A DNA stretch of 64,000 bases from a virus. A program made the translations under genes and the position numbers. Location: IMG/VR virus record IMGVR_UViG_3300030101_003058, positions 19,033 to 83,032 of that record; one strand, written 5' to 3'. Positions 15,634 through 24,668 of the stretch are shown here, piece after piece. How positions within the stretch are numbered: position 1 is the first letter of the stretch; the number at the start of each line of letters is the position of its first letter. The notes under the pieces are model-generated. The model did no database searches. It was not told the DNA's origin and saw nothing but the letters and a program-made list of their open reading frames with translations.

Positions 15634-15881
15634 GGTTTCAAGCTCCTCTCACGTTGCTCCTCAGTGTCTTCCCATGCTTTCGCCAGAATAGCCTTAGCTT
15701 CTTCAATGCGTGGCACAGGAACCAACTCACATATAATCGTAACATACGCTTGATGTACTTCTGGGTCATCAGCCACTCGCATGTTTGTCCAAGCGTTTGC
15801 CAGAAGCCACTCAAATTGTTCACGGTCTTCTTTGTCTGTCACAGAATCTATGAGATCACTCATGCGTTCTTTTAAGTTCAT
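15630..15881 (-). CDS. helical hypothetical protein (83 aa)
   Basis: ATG at 15881 after AAGGAGATTTTG. Acidic and helical throughout with several Trp. Unknown. Confidence 0.6.
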   Translation of the reverse strand: MNLKERMSDLIDSVTDKEDREQFEWLLANAWTNMRVADDPEVHQAYVTIICELVPVPRIEEAKAILAKAWEDTEEQRERSLKP

Positions 15882-15891
15882 CAAAATCTCC

Positions 15892-16359
15892 TTAGTGAAA
15901 AATCGTCAGACGTTTATTGAATGTGTTCACGAATCGCGCTGTCTCATCGTCAATAAAGAACATGCTTCCGCATCGAATGATATTCCGAAGATTATCATAA
16001 GCTCTGTAATGACGAGCCACATCGACTTTCCCGTCGAATGCTACAGATTCCATTGAAATCCACAGAGAACGATCTTGGTCTGTCAACGTGTCCCTCTCGA
16101 TTTTCTTGAATAACCAACGTAGAGCGTAGTAACCATCATCGTTGTACACAAGAACATCTTCCTTGTCCATCTCACGGATGTTCCGCTGCCACCACGAGGG
16201 TTCTTTGGCTTGTGCTAGTGCTTGTGACCATTTCCTGCATGTGTGTTGTTCAAAGGCAATCAGGATTTCTTCGAAACACTGGATTGCTGTCAAAATTTTG
16301 TTGTATCCTCGGGTTTGCTCACCCTTGTCATCGTATCGTGTAACAATTGCTTGGTTCAT
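15892..16359 (-). CDS. hypothetical protein (155 aa)
   Basis: ATG at 16359 preceded by AGAGGAAATTTT. Rich in aromatic and charged residues, probably helical. First gene behind the leftward promoter at 16435-16463, so likely among the first expressed here. Unknown. Confidence 0.6.
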   Translation of the reverse strand: MNQAIVTRYDDKGEQTRGYNKILTAIQCFEEILIAFEQHTCRKWSQALAQAKEPSWWQRNIREMDKEDVLVYNDDGYYALRWLFKKIERDTLTDQDRSLWISMESVAFDGKVDVARHYRAYDNLRNIIRCGSMFFIDDETARFVNTFNKRLTIFH

Positions 16360-16434
16360 AAAATTTCCTCTTTAGTATTATCAGTGGTATCATTATGTGC
16401 AAAGGTTATTCCTAACCAACCCCTACAATTTTTA

Positions 16435-16463
16435 AGTCTACGCTAAAGTAGCAATGAGGTCAA
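16435..16463 (-). promoter_or_regulatory. leftward sigma70-type promoter
   Basis: On the minus strand TTGACC (16463-16458), 17-base spacer, TAGACT (16440-16435), upstream of the gene starting at 16359. Confidence 0.65.
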
Positions 16464-16485
16464 CACTTTTCTTTGGAGAAAATAC

Positions 16486-16959
16486 ATGCCTAGAATTTCG
16501 GACAATTTCTATTTATCGGAATTTACCAAAAGTGCCACAGCAGATCAACACGGTATTACTAATGATCCTGACGATGTTGCTCTGATGGCTATCACAGCAC
16601 TTGTTCATAATGTTCTACAGAAGATTCGGGATGAACACGGGAGGGTCAATATATCTAGCGGGTATCGTAGTCCAGCTTTGAATGCTCAGGTGGGAGGTTC
16701 CAGTAATTCTCAACACGCTAGGGGAAGCGCCGTAGACTTTACTGTAGAAGGTAAGAGTTGTAAAGAGATTTGCGAATGGTTGATGCAGAGTGATCTGCCT
16801 GTGGATCAGGTTATTTTTGAAACGGAGTATGACAAGGATGGTCGTGAGCTAACCCAATGGGTTCATTGTTCGCACGAGAGGTTTGGAGAGAATCGTAAGC
16901 AATTCTTGACAGCTTACGTGCGCCCAAGTGGCACAGAGTATGTTGCGGGAATTCGGTAG
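16486..16959 (+). CDS. M15 family peptidase endolysin
   Basis: Encodes 157 residues. SGYRSPALNAQ, then SQHARGSAVDF, then WVHCS give the Arg, His, Asp and His of the M15 (D-Ala-D-Ala or L-Ala-D-Glu) zinc peptidase site. The full domain fills the protein, as in single-domain phage endolysins that cut cell-wall peptides. No signal peptide is seen, so release would need a holin. It is the only rightward gene amid the leftward block and lies 43 kb from the holin-like and spanin genes, an unusual separation. Confidence 0.85.
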   Translation: MPRISDNFYLSEFTKSATADQHGITNDPDDVALMAITALVHNVLQKIRDEHGRVNISSGYRSPALNAQVGGSSNSQHARGSAVDFTVEGKSCKEICEWLMQSDLPVDQVIFETEYDKDGRELTQWVHCSHERFGENRKQFLTAYVRPSGTEYVAGIR

Positions 16960-16976
16960 GATGTTCTGGAGGGATA

Positions 16977-17012
16977 CCTCTGGTTGCTTGTGCAGAGCCA
17001 GAGGGTTTCTTT
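16977..17012. terminator. terminator between converging genes
   Basis: CCTCTGG (16977-16983) pairs with CCAGAGG (16998-17004), followed by GTTTCTTT. It lies between the endolysin stop and the leftward gene ending at 17020. Confidence 0.65.
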
Positions 17013-17019
17013 GGGATTC

Positions 17020-17217
17020 TTAGGGGCTATTTAGGTAGGCTTGGACCGCTTGGAGATACAGGCAGTCAAATGAGAAACCATTAATTTCATCATATCCTAT
17101 GTGCAGGAGTCCAGAAGCAATTTCTAGGTCTTCTCGGATCACAATGCCGAGTCCAAATGTCCAGTGTTTGAAATCTAGGGACAGTTCTAGTACGAATGGT
17201 ATGATTGTTGTGTTCAT
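17020..17217 (-). CDS. small hypothetical protein (65 aa)
   Basis: ATG at 17217 overlaps the phoH stop and follows GGGAGGATTAA. Beta-rich with many aromatics; not recognised. Confidence 0.6.
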   Translation of the reverse strand: MNTTIIPFVLELSLDFKHWTFGLGIVIREDLEIASGLLHIGYDEINGFSFDCLYLQAVQAYLNSP

Positions 17218-17927
17218 TTAATCCTCCCGTGATCTTTCTCATATTCTTCAAAGGCCATACCCCACATTTTAGCTTCGTCTGAGCGTACACAATAATCCCA
17301 AGAATCAAAGTCAATCATTGCAATGTTCAGGTTTGTATATCCAGCTACATCAATCAGCATTTGTAGACCGCTGTATGACTTGAGGTCTTGCTGGTTGACA
17401 TCACCAGTTAGTACAAGTTTTGAGTTAATCCCTTGGCGACTCACAAGACTCTTTGCAACAGGTCCAGACATATCTTCGATTTCATCCACCAGAATGAATG
17501 TGTCATCCCAAGACCTACCCTTAACCTGCTCAAGTGCCAGAAGCTCTACACGCCCGTTTTCAAGAAATGCTTCTAGGTGCCCTCTGCCCAGCCGCTGTTC
17601 AAAAATGTCAATGATAGGCGCACACCAGCCAGATAACTTCTCGTTTTTGTCGCCTTTGAAATAACCCAGTGATTTACCAACACCCTCAGCAGGGCGGGCT
17701 ATAATCACTTTTTCTATCTTCTTGGCAAGCAGGAGATCACACGCCATTACTGAGGGAATATACGTTTTAGAGCTTCCCCATACTCCTGTGCAGATTACAA
17801 TAGACTCGTTTTTGATAGCATCAATGTATTCTTTCTGGCGATCATTCAAAGGACGCAGAAGAGATGTGTCCCGGTGTTCATCTGACTTCACTTTCTTGGT
17901 CACAGGGGTATTGTTACGCCCTTTCAT
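17214..17927 (-). CDS. phoH: PhoH-like ATPase
   Basis: Encodes 237 residues. VICTGVWGSSKTY is a variant Walker A (PhoH normally has GxAGTGKT), FILVDEIEDM is Walker B, and LTGDVNQQDL matches the PhoH sensor motif. PhoH proteins are ATPases with proposed RNA-related or helicase roles; the part played in phages is uncertain. The odd P-loop, Trp-Gly-Ser-Ser in place of Gly-Thr-Gly, is worth noting but keeps the key Lys. Sits next to the nucleotide metabolism genes. Confidence 0.85.
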   Translation of the reverse strand: MKGRNNTPVTKKVKSDEHRDTSLLRPLNDRQKEYIDAIKNESIVICTGVWGSSKTYIPSVMACDLLLAKKIEKVIIARPAEGVGKSLGYFKGDKNEKLSGWCAPIIDIFEQRLGRGHLEAFLENGRVELLALEQVKGRSWDDTFILVDEIEDMSGPVAKSLVSRQGINSKLVLTGDVNQQDLKSYSGLQMLIDVAGYTNLNIAMIDFDSWDYCVRSDEAKMWGMAFEEYEKDHGRIK

Positions 17928-17941
17928 AAGTTCTCCTTTTG

Positions 17942-18352
17942 TTACTGCACACGTTCAACAGGAATCCCAACAGAAATCAAGTAATCAATACCTTTGTCAC
18001 ATCTGTAAGGATGTCTGTAGTATACCTTAGAAATCTTCGCCGTTGCAATCTTTATCGAACACGCAAGACACGGTTGATGGCTTATGAATATCTCAGCACC
18101 TGTCGACGTTTCTGCTGAATTCCACAGTTTCTCAAAAGCTGCTATTTCCGCGTGTCTGACGGTTGGTTCAGTATCGCCGTTGATGTCTTCACACCTCTCA
18201 TAATCCCAACCCGGAGGTTGTCCGTTTACACCAAGGGATATGATGGATTCATTCTTGTAAATCAGGCAACCAACCTTTAATCTCTCGGCGGCAGAAGTCT
18301 GACCAAATCTCTCAGACATATCCATGAGTGCTTGCTTGTACTTGTGTTTCAC
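17942..18352 (-). CDS. deoxycytidylate deaminase
   Basis: Encodes 136 residues. The zinc site is plain: HAEIAAFE (His and catalytic Glu) and PCLAC (two Cys). dCMP deaminase turns dCMP into dUMP, the substrate of the ThyX encoded nearby. The GTG at 18352 overlaps the kinase stop (GTGA); the longer in-frame extension is hydrophobic and was rejected. Confidence 0.88.
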   Translation of the reverse strand: MKHKYKQALMDMSERFGQTSAAERLKVGCLIYKNESIISLGVNGQPPGWDYERCEDINGDTEPTVRHAEIAAFEKLWNSAETSTGAEIFISHQPCLACSIKIATAKISKVYYRHPYRCDKGIDYLISVGIPVERVQ

Positions 18353-19089
18353 TTCCCACACCCCACAGCAGAATAAGCCCCACAAGTATACGAGAAAGCA
18401 ATACTCTCGCATTCCTCACGCAAACTATCGAGACTCCCGTAATTCATAATGACATCATCAGCAAGTCTTGAGAATTCTCCAAACTGTTTTTCAGAATCGT
18501 GATCAGATGCTACATTGAATTCTGTTGTGTCTCTTTGGATTCCAATAAGGATTCCATTGTCTTTCACCCAAACAGCTTCGTGAGCAAATCTTACATCAGG
18601 CACCAACAGCACTCTATCAAGATTCTGTTTCATTACAGTTTCAACAAAAGAAACCCAAATGTTTTTCCCGAAATACCCTTGCGCCCATTCAGTGCCTAGT
18701 TTTTGCAAGCAAAGTCTCGGGGACGCTTGGAATCGAATCACAGGACTCAACCAATTACCAGAGACACAGAAGGATTCGTTCAGAACTTCCTTCAAAGCCG
18801 CTACGGCATTCTTGAGATCACTTCGGCTGTCTAGGTGTTGTGCAAACATATCCGCAATAACACACTCAACGATGTCCAAGTGCAATTCACAGTCAATCAC
18901 ACGATCCTTTCGCTTTCCATAGAGTTCCTCATGAGACCACCCAAAGATGCGTCCGAGGAATTCTTTTAAAGGTGTGGCAAAGGCGTACTCTAGTGTTTTG
19001 TACCCGTGACCGTTCAGGTAGTCTGCGATATACTTTGCACTCTGCCCTTTCCCCGCACGAGCCTTACCTGAGATACCTATGACGTTCAT
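18349..19089 (-). CDS. deoxynucleoside monophosphate kinase
   Basis: Encodes 246 residues, opening MNVIGISGKARAGKGQSA, a P-loop (GKARAGKG) typical of T4 gp1-like dNMP kinases, which phosphorylate dNMPs to dNDPs for phage DNA synthesis. Overlaps the deaminase start and shares a base with the upstream stop. A later CVSGNW and VRFA region fits the family. Confident in family, less so in substrate range. Confidence 0.8.
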   Translation of the reverse strand: MNVIGISGKARAGKGQSAKYIADYLNGHGYKTLEYAFATPLKEFLGRIFGWSHEELYGKRKDRVIDCELHLDIVECVIADMFAQHLDSRSDLKNAVAALKEVLNESFCVSGNWLSPVIRFQASPRLCLQKLGTEWAQGYFGKNIWVSFVETVMKQNLDRVLLVPDVRFAHEAVWVKDNGILIGIQRDTTEFNVASDHDSEKQFGEFSRLADDVIMNYGSLDSLREECESIAFSYTCGAYSAVGCGK

Positions 19090-19337
19090 TAGAAACCCTC
19101 CAATGTCATTTGCCCGTCTTCAGAAAACACTTCAAAAGTAACACCGTGGCAAATGTCACCCCCAATAAACTCTGCCTGTAACTCTCGTATTCCTGTCATT
19201 TGCTTGAGCCTCTCGTATTCTTCGAGATTCATCATCTCAAGATGCACCTTGCAATAACTCGTTGGAAAAGTCACCGATGATCCCGCGTGGGGCAACTTAG
19301 ATTGCGATAGAATTGTCAATAGCCTGTTGAGTTGCAT
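19089..19337 (-). CDS. small hypothetical protein (82 aa)
   Basis: ATG at 19337 with AAAGGAGTCACCG upstream. Its end overlaps the kinase start by one base. Helical N-terminus, beta C-terminus. Unknown. Confidence 0.6.
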   Translation of the reverse strand: MQLNRLLTILSQSKLPHAGSSVTFPTSYCKVHLEMMNLEEYERLKQMTGIRELQAEFIGGDICHGVTFEVFSEDGQMTLEGF

Positions 19338-19384
19338 CGGTGACTCCTTTTGGTTAGTTTAGATTACTTTTGGGCCTACCATTG

Positions 19385-19471
19385 TCAGATCCCCGGTTTC
19401 TTGTCAAAGCCTTCGTAGTCGTCTTTGAGATCTACAGTGTCTCCGGGACGTTTGCAAGTTGTTACTTTCAT
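19385..19471 (-). CDS. micropeptide (28 aa)
   Basis: ATG at 19471 shares a base with the upstream stop (TAATG) and has GAGAGG ahead. The peptide is polar, Lys/Asp-rich. The tight overlap is the main support. Confidence 0.4.
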   Translation of the reverse strand: MKVTTCKRPGDTVDLKDDYEGFDKKPGI

Positions 19472-19728
19472 TATTTTGGACCTCTCGGGTTGTACCTAAA
19501 GATATCAACTGTTTTACCCTGCTCGTTAATCAGATACACACGCTCTGCCGTAGGAAAATCTGGAATATTACTATCGTCAGATTCGCTAGGGTGAATTATG
19601 ATGGTTTTATTCTCGTTCTCCGCAAAGAAGCTGAGGTATTCAAAGCCACATTCCACAACCTGATGATCAACTGCTGTAGTTGTGAAATACGTGGTGTGTC
19701 CGGGATTACATACTTTTACTGTAAACAT
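19471..19728 (-). CDS. hypothetical protein (85 aa)
   Basis: ATG at 19728 with AGAAGGAATGAAAGT ahead. Predicted beta-rich; no motif recognised. Confidence 0.6.
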   Translation of the reverse strand: MFTVKVCNPGHTTYFTTTAVDHQVVECGFEYLSFFAENENKTIIIHPSESDDSNIPDFPTAERVYLINEQGKTVDIFRYNPRGPK

Positions 19729-19758
19729 ACTTTCATTCCTTCTCTCGTTCTACTTTGG

Positions 19759-20265
19759 TTATGCTCCGATATACTCTCGAAGCTGTTTGGCGACATCTGC
19801 CTTACTGCGACCTGAGATGCCAACAGGTTCTGCAAGTTCATTCAGCTTGGCCATCGAACCTTTTGCTTGCTCAATATCCTCTAGTGTAAACGGCTGTTCG
19901 TTACCTTGAAATACCGGCTTAGCGTCTGTTGGTACTGCCTCTACTTCTCCACCGGATTCTCCTTCGGAGTCACTCGCGTTCTCTTGGTAAAAACCCTTTG
20001 CTCGCTCGTCAGAAGATTCTTCTGCTGTTGCCTCCGGTTGCGCTGGAGATTCTGGTGCTTCTTCTTGAGCAGGCGCTTGGGTTTCAACAGAAGTCTCCTC
20101 TTGGGTTTGTGCAAATGATGCAGAAAAACTCATGCCAATACGCCGAGCAGAATTGTAGTCAATACTTTGGCCTGCTTTGGTTGCTTCTACGATTGCCTCA
20201 ACAAATGCGTTGATTGTGTAGGCTGAGATGCCTGAGTCTTTGATGAAGTAGTCTTTAGTCTGCAA
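19759..20265 (-). CDS. protein with disordered acidic middle (168 aa)
   Basis: A helical N-terminus (1-50), a long Glu/Ala/Pro/Gln-rich linker (about 55-110), and a helical C-terminal domain with ISGRSKADVAKQLREYI, which looks like a SAP/HeH-type DNA-binding helix pair. The start is TTG at 20265 behind AGGAGAACAAAA. It may tether DNA or a partner; inference only. Confidence 0.55.
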   Translation of the reverse strand: MQTKDYFIKDSGISAYTINAFVEAIVEATKAGQSIDYNSARRIGMSFSASFAQTQEETSVETQAPAQEEAPESPAQPEATAEESSDERAKGFYQENASDSEGESGGEVEAVPTDAKPVFQGNEQPFTLEDIEQAKGSMAKLNELAEPVGISGRSKADVAKQLREYIGA

Positions 20266-20482
20266 TTTTGTTCTCCTTTAGGAATTTATTGGTTGCTTCG
20301 TATCCACCAATGTGTTCACCGTAGCGGTACACTTGGGGAACTGTTTTGTGACCTTGCGATCTGATGTATTCCAATGCCTGATCATCTTTAGATAGATCAA
20401 TATAAGTGTGTGCTTGACCATGCAGAATATCTTTCACTCGATCACACCAAGGGCACTCTGGTTTACCGTATACTACAAACAC
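20255..20482 (-). CDS. glutaredoxin
   Basis: Encodes 75 residues with active-site CPWC at about residue 9 and the TVPQV cis-Pro segment and GG(Y) glutathione-site residues in the expected places. It likely supplies electrons to the ribonucleotide reductase encoded just upstream in the same operon. Confidence 0.88.
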   Translation of the reverse strand: MFVVYGKPECPWCDRVKDILHGQAHTYIDLSKDDQALEYIRSQGHKTVPQVYRYGEHIGGYEATNKFLKENKIAD

Positions 20483-20499
20483 CTTCTCTCCTTATGTTA

Positions 20500-21597
20500 T
20501 CAGAAATCAATATCAAACTCATGCCCTGCGTCATCTCTTCGCATTACATTTACCTTGTATTGGGCAATGTCTTCTTCCTGAGGACTCCCTTGACTTTTAC
20601 CGATGTTCAACCAGTTTTCCATAAACTTCAACGGATTGTTCCTTGGAAACTTGAATTCGCTATCAACACCCAAGAAGTTTACCACATCTTTTGCACAGAA
20701 CAAAGTCCATTGTTTAAGAATCTCTGCATTCATGCCAACGAGTTCTCTGCCCTCGGAGAATAGGTAATCGACCCATTCGAACTCCGACCGAATAACCTCG
20801 TCAATCAAATCTTGAATATCTTGCCTACATTGTTCCAGAGCAATCTTACCACGTTCGGTCTTTAGCTCAGACCTAAGGACAGCTTTATCAAGTTCTACGT
20901 GAACCTCAAGTTCATCTTGAGCAATCTTCTGGACAGCCTTACCTATTGGTTGGAATAAGCCTGTGTCACAAACACTAAAGGTGATTGCAAAGCTACTCAT
21001 AAACTGAATCCGTTCGAGCACCAGCATTCCTACAGTAAACATAAAGATGTCGTTATAGGTTTCTTGGTTTGCCTCTACTTGACCCAAAGCATACTTGTGT
21101 GCTGTGCGGTATCCGCTACCCATAACCTCAGAAACTGTGCTCATTCTACTCATTGCTTCTTCAACTCTGAGAACTTCATCGAGAACAACCGAGGGGTCTT
21201 CAAAGCTGTTTCTTACGATTTCAGAGTATGCCGCAGCATGTACCACCTCATTGTCGCTAATACGTTGCCAAGCTGCCCATAGTTCACTAGATGTAACAAC
21301 TGATCCAACAATGGGACTTATTCTAGATGCGGCTGAATCCAATTCCCACTGAAAAGCAAGTGTCTTAATCATCATATCATAGGTTGCGCGATCACATGAT
21401 TTAAAATCGTTTACACAAGATGAGTAATTAAATTCGTCCTCAGACCAGTCCAAGGATTTCATTGTCTTGTAGAGTTCCCAAATCTCGGGAAACTTCTTGT
21501 TGACTGTATCAAATAATCCGTTGCCTCCTTCTCCGAAGAAAAGACTTGGCTTCTCATAATCTTCTTTTGTTACGTTAAAAATTGTATTATCTACCAT
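20500..21597 (-). CDS. nrdB: class Ia ribonucleotide reductase, beta subunit
   Basis: Encodes 365 residues. Metal ligands are visible: Asp in LDSAAS, Glu and His in NEVVHAAAY, Glu in LERIQF, Glu and His in ELEVHVE. The Tyr four residues after the first His (HAAAY) is the place of the radical Tyr. The C-terminus ends in acidic/hydrophobic residues that dock on NrdA. It makes the radical for reduction of ribonucleotides. Complete. Confidence 0.93.
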   Translation of the reverse strand: MVDNTIFNVTKEDYEKPSLFFGEGGNGLFDTVNKKFPEIWELYKTMKSLDWSEDEFNYSSCVNDFKSCDRATYDMMIKTLAFQWELDSAASRISPIVGSVVTSSELWAAWQRISDNEVVHAAAYSEIVRNSFEDPSVVLDEVLRVEEAMSRMSTVSEVMGSGYRTAHKYALGQVEANQETYNDIFMFTVGMLVLERIQFMSSFAITFSVCDTGLFQPIGKAVQKIAQDELEVHVELDKAVLRSELKTERGKIALEQCRQDIQDLIDEVIRSEFEWVDYLFSEGRELVGMNAEILKQWTLFCAKDVVNFLGVDSEFKFPRNNPLKFMENWLNIGKSQGSPQEEDIAQYKVNVMRRDDAGHEFDIDF

Positions 21598-21606
21598 TGG
21601 TTCTCC

Positions 21607-23856
21607 TTAAAGTTTACAGGATTCACAGTCTTCTTCATCCTCTTGCTCTTGCACTTTCCCATTGATCGAGGTGTAGCTGTTGATATAGTAACGAGTCTTC
21701 ATGCCCATTTTGGTCATGTATAGATAATCCGAAATCATCTCTTTAGTTGTTACAGCATCAGAACCAATGATCTTTCTGTAGAGGTCCGCAGAAATCGCTT
21801 GGTCTGTCCATTTTTGAACAATAGCATATACGTCTACAAGATCTTTCGTTGGTATCTCCCAAGAGCTTTCGTACCACTTCTGCAATCTTTCACCTTCAGG
21901 AGCAGCCCAGTAGACAACATTACTAAGATCAGTCTTCATCATAGTCAACTCGCGGATCGGATAGATACCGTTGGTTGTACCAGACGCTTTTGAGCTACTT
22001 TCCCCCGGCATGTGATTGATCAAAGAACTGTTCCGAATACCACCGTTGTCAATAATGTCTCGCCTAAGACTTTCCCAGTCAAATGTCAGATCAGAAGAAG
22101 CAACATTATCCACATTACGGTTATACGTGTCAATAGGCAACCAGCCTTCGGGCCACTTTGTTCGATCCATCCAAGGCGCTACACCGAGTTCTTTGGAAAG
22201 CCTCAGGGATGCCTTGATTACGCTGTAGGCGTGTTGCTCACCAAGTTTATTGATTAACTCTTTACCTTCTGGAGAACTATAGTTTACTTTGTTTTTTGCA
22301 AGGTAGTGTGCCATACCCATCAGACCAATGCCAGCATTTAGACGAGACTTTGCTGTTACCCCAACATGCGGCAACGGATAGTCTGCCTTGTGTATACATT
22401 TGTCCACCATTAGTAAAGCATAGTAGGCAGCATCTTCGTATTGCTTTTGATCTTTGATATTAGCTGCATTGATAGCACCTAAGCTACACATCGCCACCTC
22501 ACCAACGCGCTCTGGATTGTCAGAGTACAGATCAGACATGGACTCGTATGCTTTTGTCGGCAATGATGTCTCTGTGCACAAGTTTGAGGTATACACAGGA
22601 TCTTTGTGTGGAGTATGCCGATTCATCTCATCAGCCCACATCATGTAGGCTTTACCTGTCTCGTAAGCCTCGTTTAATTGAGACAGAAGAATCTCACGAG
22701 CACTTACCCAAGTTTTCTTAAACTTATTATTGCTTTCGTATTTATTGTAGACTTTTTCGAACTCTTCCGCATCCCCCGAGAACATTGCCGCTGTCAAATC
22801 TGGTGCAGTGAAGACATTAAACAAGAATATATCTTCGTTCTTGGCAACCTTCTTGGCAAAAAACTTGTTCTGAAGCATTGCATAGTCAAGACCACGGATT
22901 TGTTTGTCCTTGGTGGTCATGGGATTCTTCAGTTTGCTAATGTCAACAGCTTCTGGATCAAATGCGCTAAAGTAGGTTGTGCAGGCACCTCCACGTCCAG
23001 CTTGTAGGTTCGCATGTACCGCCCCATCAAGCGACCTGTAGTACGGGAGCTTACCTTGGTGTTTGATTGCACCGTTGCGGACAGGATCACCAACAGAGCG
23101 TGACTCGATGTACGATCCAATACCTGCGCTCATGTACGTCATTGTGTACGCAATATGATCACCTACTGCCAAGGACGTAGCAGAATCACCAGATTTATAA
23201 ATACAGCAACTCGCAAGCCCATTGAAAGGCGTACCGAGGTTGATGTAGTTAGGTGTCGGCGCATTGATACGTTTACACGAGAAATTATCATACCATGCTT
23301 TTACATCATCTAACTTACGTTCTTTCGCCTGATCTTCGGCAAGAGCCATTGCCATTCTCATGTATACAAACTGCTGTGACTCGTATTCTTCACCGGTGAC
23401 ACGGTTGCGTAGCGAGTATTTCTTCCGAACCTGTTCAAGCTCAAAATGAGCAGCTTTAAAATCTCTCTTGTGGTCAATGAACTTATCAACTTGCTCGTAT
23501 TCTTCCTCAGAGTAGTTGAGAGTTTTCATCAGACCCTTGCTTTGGAGTTTCTCATGCAGTTCTTTAATAGTTGGTGGTGTACCGTTGTACAGCTTCTTGT
23601 TCAAAAGCGCAGCATAAAGTCTACCTGCCATTCTGTTATAAGACCAACTATTGTTATCCAAACAAGTCTTGATAAGACGCTCCTGTAAAAGTTCTGAGGG
23701 GCAGGTTTCGGGGCAAGTGCTTACTGTGTGGATTACAACGCTACTCCAGTCTACGTAGCGACCTAAAGTCTTACTTGCCCACTCACCCCATTTGTTTACT
23801 TTAGCGGGTTGAAACTCCTCAGTACTACCGTCCCGCTTCTTAATGTATTTTATCAC
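21607..23856 (-). CDS. nrdA: class Ia ribonucleotide reductase, alpha subunit
   Basis: Encodes 749 residues. It has an N-terminal ATP-cone (about 1-90), the substrate-site Cys in LASCCIYKSGDS, the thiyl radical Cys in SNLCTETSLPTKAY, its partner Cys in AMCSLGAINAA, and a C-terminal CESCKL redox pair. It reduces ribonucleoside diphosphates to dNDPs with NrdB. Directly precedes nrdB in the leftward operon with a ten-base gap. Confidence 0.95.
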   Translation of the reverse strand: MIKYIKKRDGSTEEFQPAKVNKWGEWASKTLGRYVDWSSVVIHTVSTCPETCPSELLQERLIKTCLDNNSWSYNRMAGRLYAALLNKKLYNGTPPTIKELHEKLQSKGLMKTLNYSEEEYEQVDKFIDHKRDFKAAHFELEQVRKKYSLRNRVTGEEYESQQFVYMRMAMALAEDQAKERKLDDVKAWYDNFSCKRINAPTPNYINLGTPFNGLASCCIYKSGDSATSLAVGDHIAYTMTYMSAGIGSYIESRSVGDPVRNGAIKHQGKLPYYRSLDGAVHANLQAGRGGACTTYFSAFDPEAVDISKLKNPMTTKDKQIRGLDYAMLQNKFFAKKVAKNEDIFLFNVFTAPDLTAAMFSGDAEEFEKVYNKYESNNKFKKTWVSAREILLSQLNEAYETGKAYMMWADEMNRHTPHKDPVYTSNLCTETSLPTKAYESMSDLYSDNPERVGEVAMCSLGAINAANIKDQKQYEDAAYYALLMVDKCIHKADYPLPHVGVTAKSRLNAGIGLMGMAHYLAKNKVNYSSPEGKELINKLGEQHAYSVIKASLRLSKELGVAPWMDRTKWPEGWLPIDTYNRNVDNVASSDLTFDWESLRRDIIDNGGIRNSSLINHMPGESSSKASGTTNGIYPIRELTMMKTDLSNVVYWAAPEGERLQKWYESSWEIPTKDLVDVYAIVQKWTDQAISADLYRKIIGSDAVTTKEMISDYLYMTKMGMKTRYYINSYTSINGKVQEQEDEEDCESCKL

Positions 23857-23870
23857 TCAAATCCTCCAAG

Positions 23871-23954
23871 TTAGTTTGTTAATCCCACCAGAGCCTCCAA
23901 AAGAAACCCCAGCAGTGCCCATAATGATAGCAGGAAACCGCTGAAGTAATCCAA
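23871..23954 (-). CDS. possible hydrophobic micropeptide (27 aa)
   Basis: A frame from TTG at 23954 with AGG nine bases upstream to TAA at 23871. Nearly all residues are hydrophobic, giving one membrane helix. It fills the gap between thyX and nrdA. The weak start is the doubt. Confidence 0.3.
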   Translation of the reverse strand: MDYFSGFLLSLWALLGFLLEALVGLTN

Positions 23955-23975
23955 TCGTATTTGCCTATATATGCT

Positions 23976-24668
23976 TTAGACTTTCAAATGCTTCATCAGA
24001 GCTTTCCAAGATACAGGATAAAGTGGTGCTACAGTGTCCTCAATCATCTGTGCAAGTTCCTGAGCTTCAACCTGAGCATGGCTGTCGAGACGCAGTTTAC
24101 ACACACGAGCAAACGCCATGATGCTCCCTGTCCAAATCCAATTTGTCATAGTATTCTGTGGAAGAACCATACGTGCTTGTTCTGGTGCAATACCGGACTC
24201 CAACATATTGTTGTACAAGTACAAGCAGGCGTCTACAACATTTTCAGTGCAATTTCTTGGGTCTTGATCTCCAGCAGCATCGTTCCACCGCAGATATTCT
24301 ACTGAGGCATCCCCGCTCCCTTGTTTAACATTCTGCGGGCGACTCCTCCAAACTTCAGGTAAGTAGAACTCAGGAGTATCATCAATGTAGCGCCGACTCT
24401 CTTCGTTCCACACAAGACCAACCTGATGTTTCACGAACTGCCTTGCCATAAATATTGGTGCTTTTACACGAATGCTTACGCTGGTGTGTGCCAGCGGACT
24501 CCAGTGGTTATGCTTGCACAGATAGTTGATCAAACCGGTGTCTTTCTTTGGATCAAACTCTGAGACTTCTTTAGCGAAGGAGCACCTCGCGGCATTTACT
24601 ACGTTTACATCTGATCCCATGTGGTCTAAGTATTGCACTTGCATTCCAACAAACTTAGGTTTTAGCAT
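23976..24668 (-). CDS. thyX: flavin-dependent thymidylate synthase
   Basis: Encodes 230 residues from the ATG at 24668, which follows GGAGAATATT; an ATG four codons upstream lies in that site. It has the ThyX signature region as KHQVGLVWNEESRRY (usual form RHRxxSxNExSxR, so His-Gln replaces His-Arg). ThyX makes dTMP from dUMP with methylene-tetrahydrofolate and FAD, completing the deaminase pathway. Its first codons overlap the end of the HNH gene upstream, and a fragment of a second thyX lies beyond that gene. Confidence 0.9.
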   Translation of the reverse strand: MLKPKFVGMQVQYLDHMGSDVNVVNAARCSFAKEVSEFDPKKDTGLINYLCKHNHWSPLAHTSVSIRVKAPIFMARQFVKHQVGLVWNEESRRYIDDTPEFYLPEVWRSRPQNVKQGSGDASVEYLRWNDAAGDQDPRNCTENVVDACLYLYNNMLESGIAPEQARMVLPQNTMTNWIWTGSIMAFARVCKLRLDSHAQVEAQELAQMIEDTVAPLYPVSWKALMKHLKV

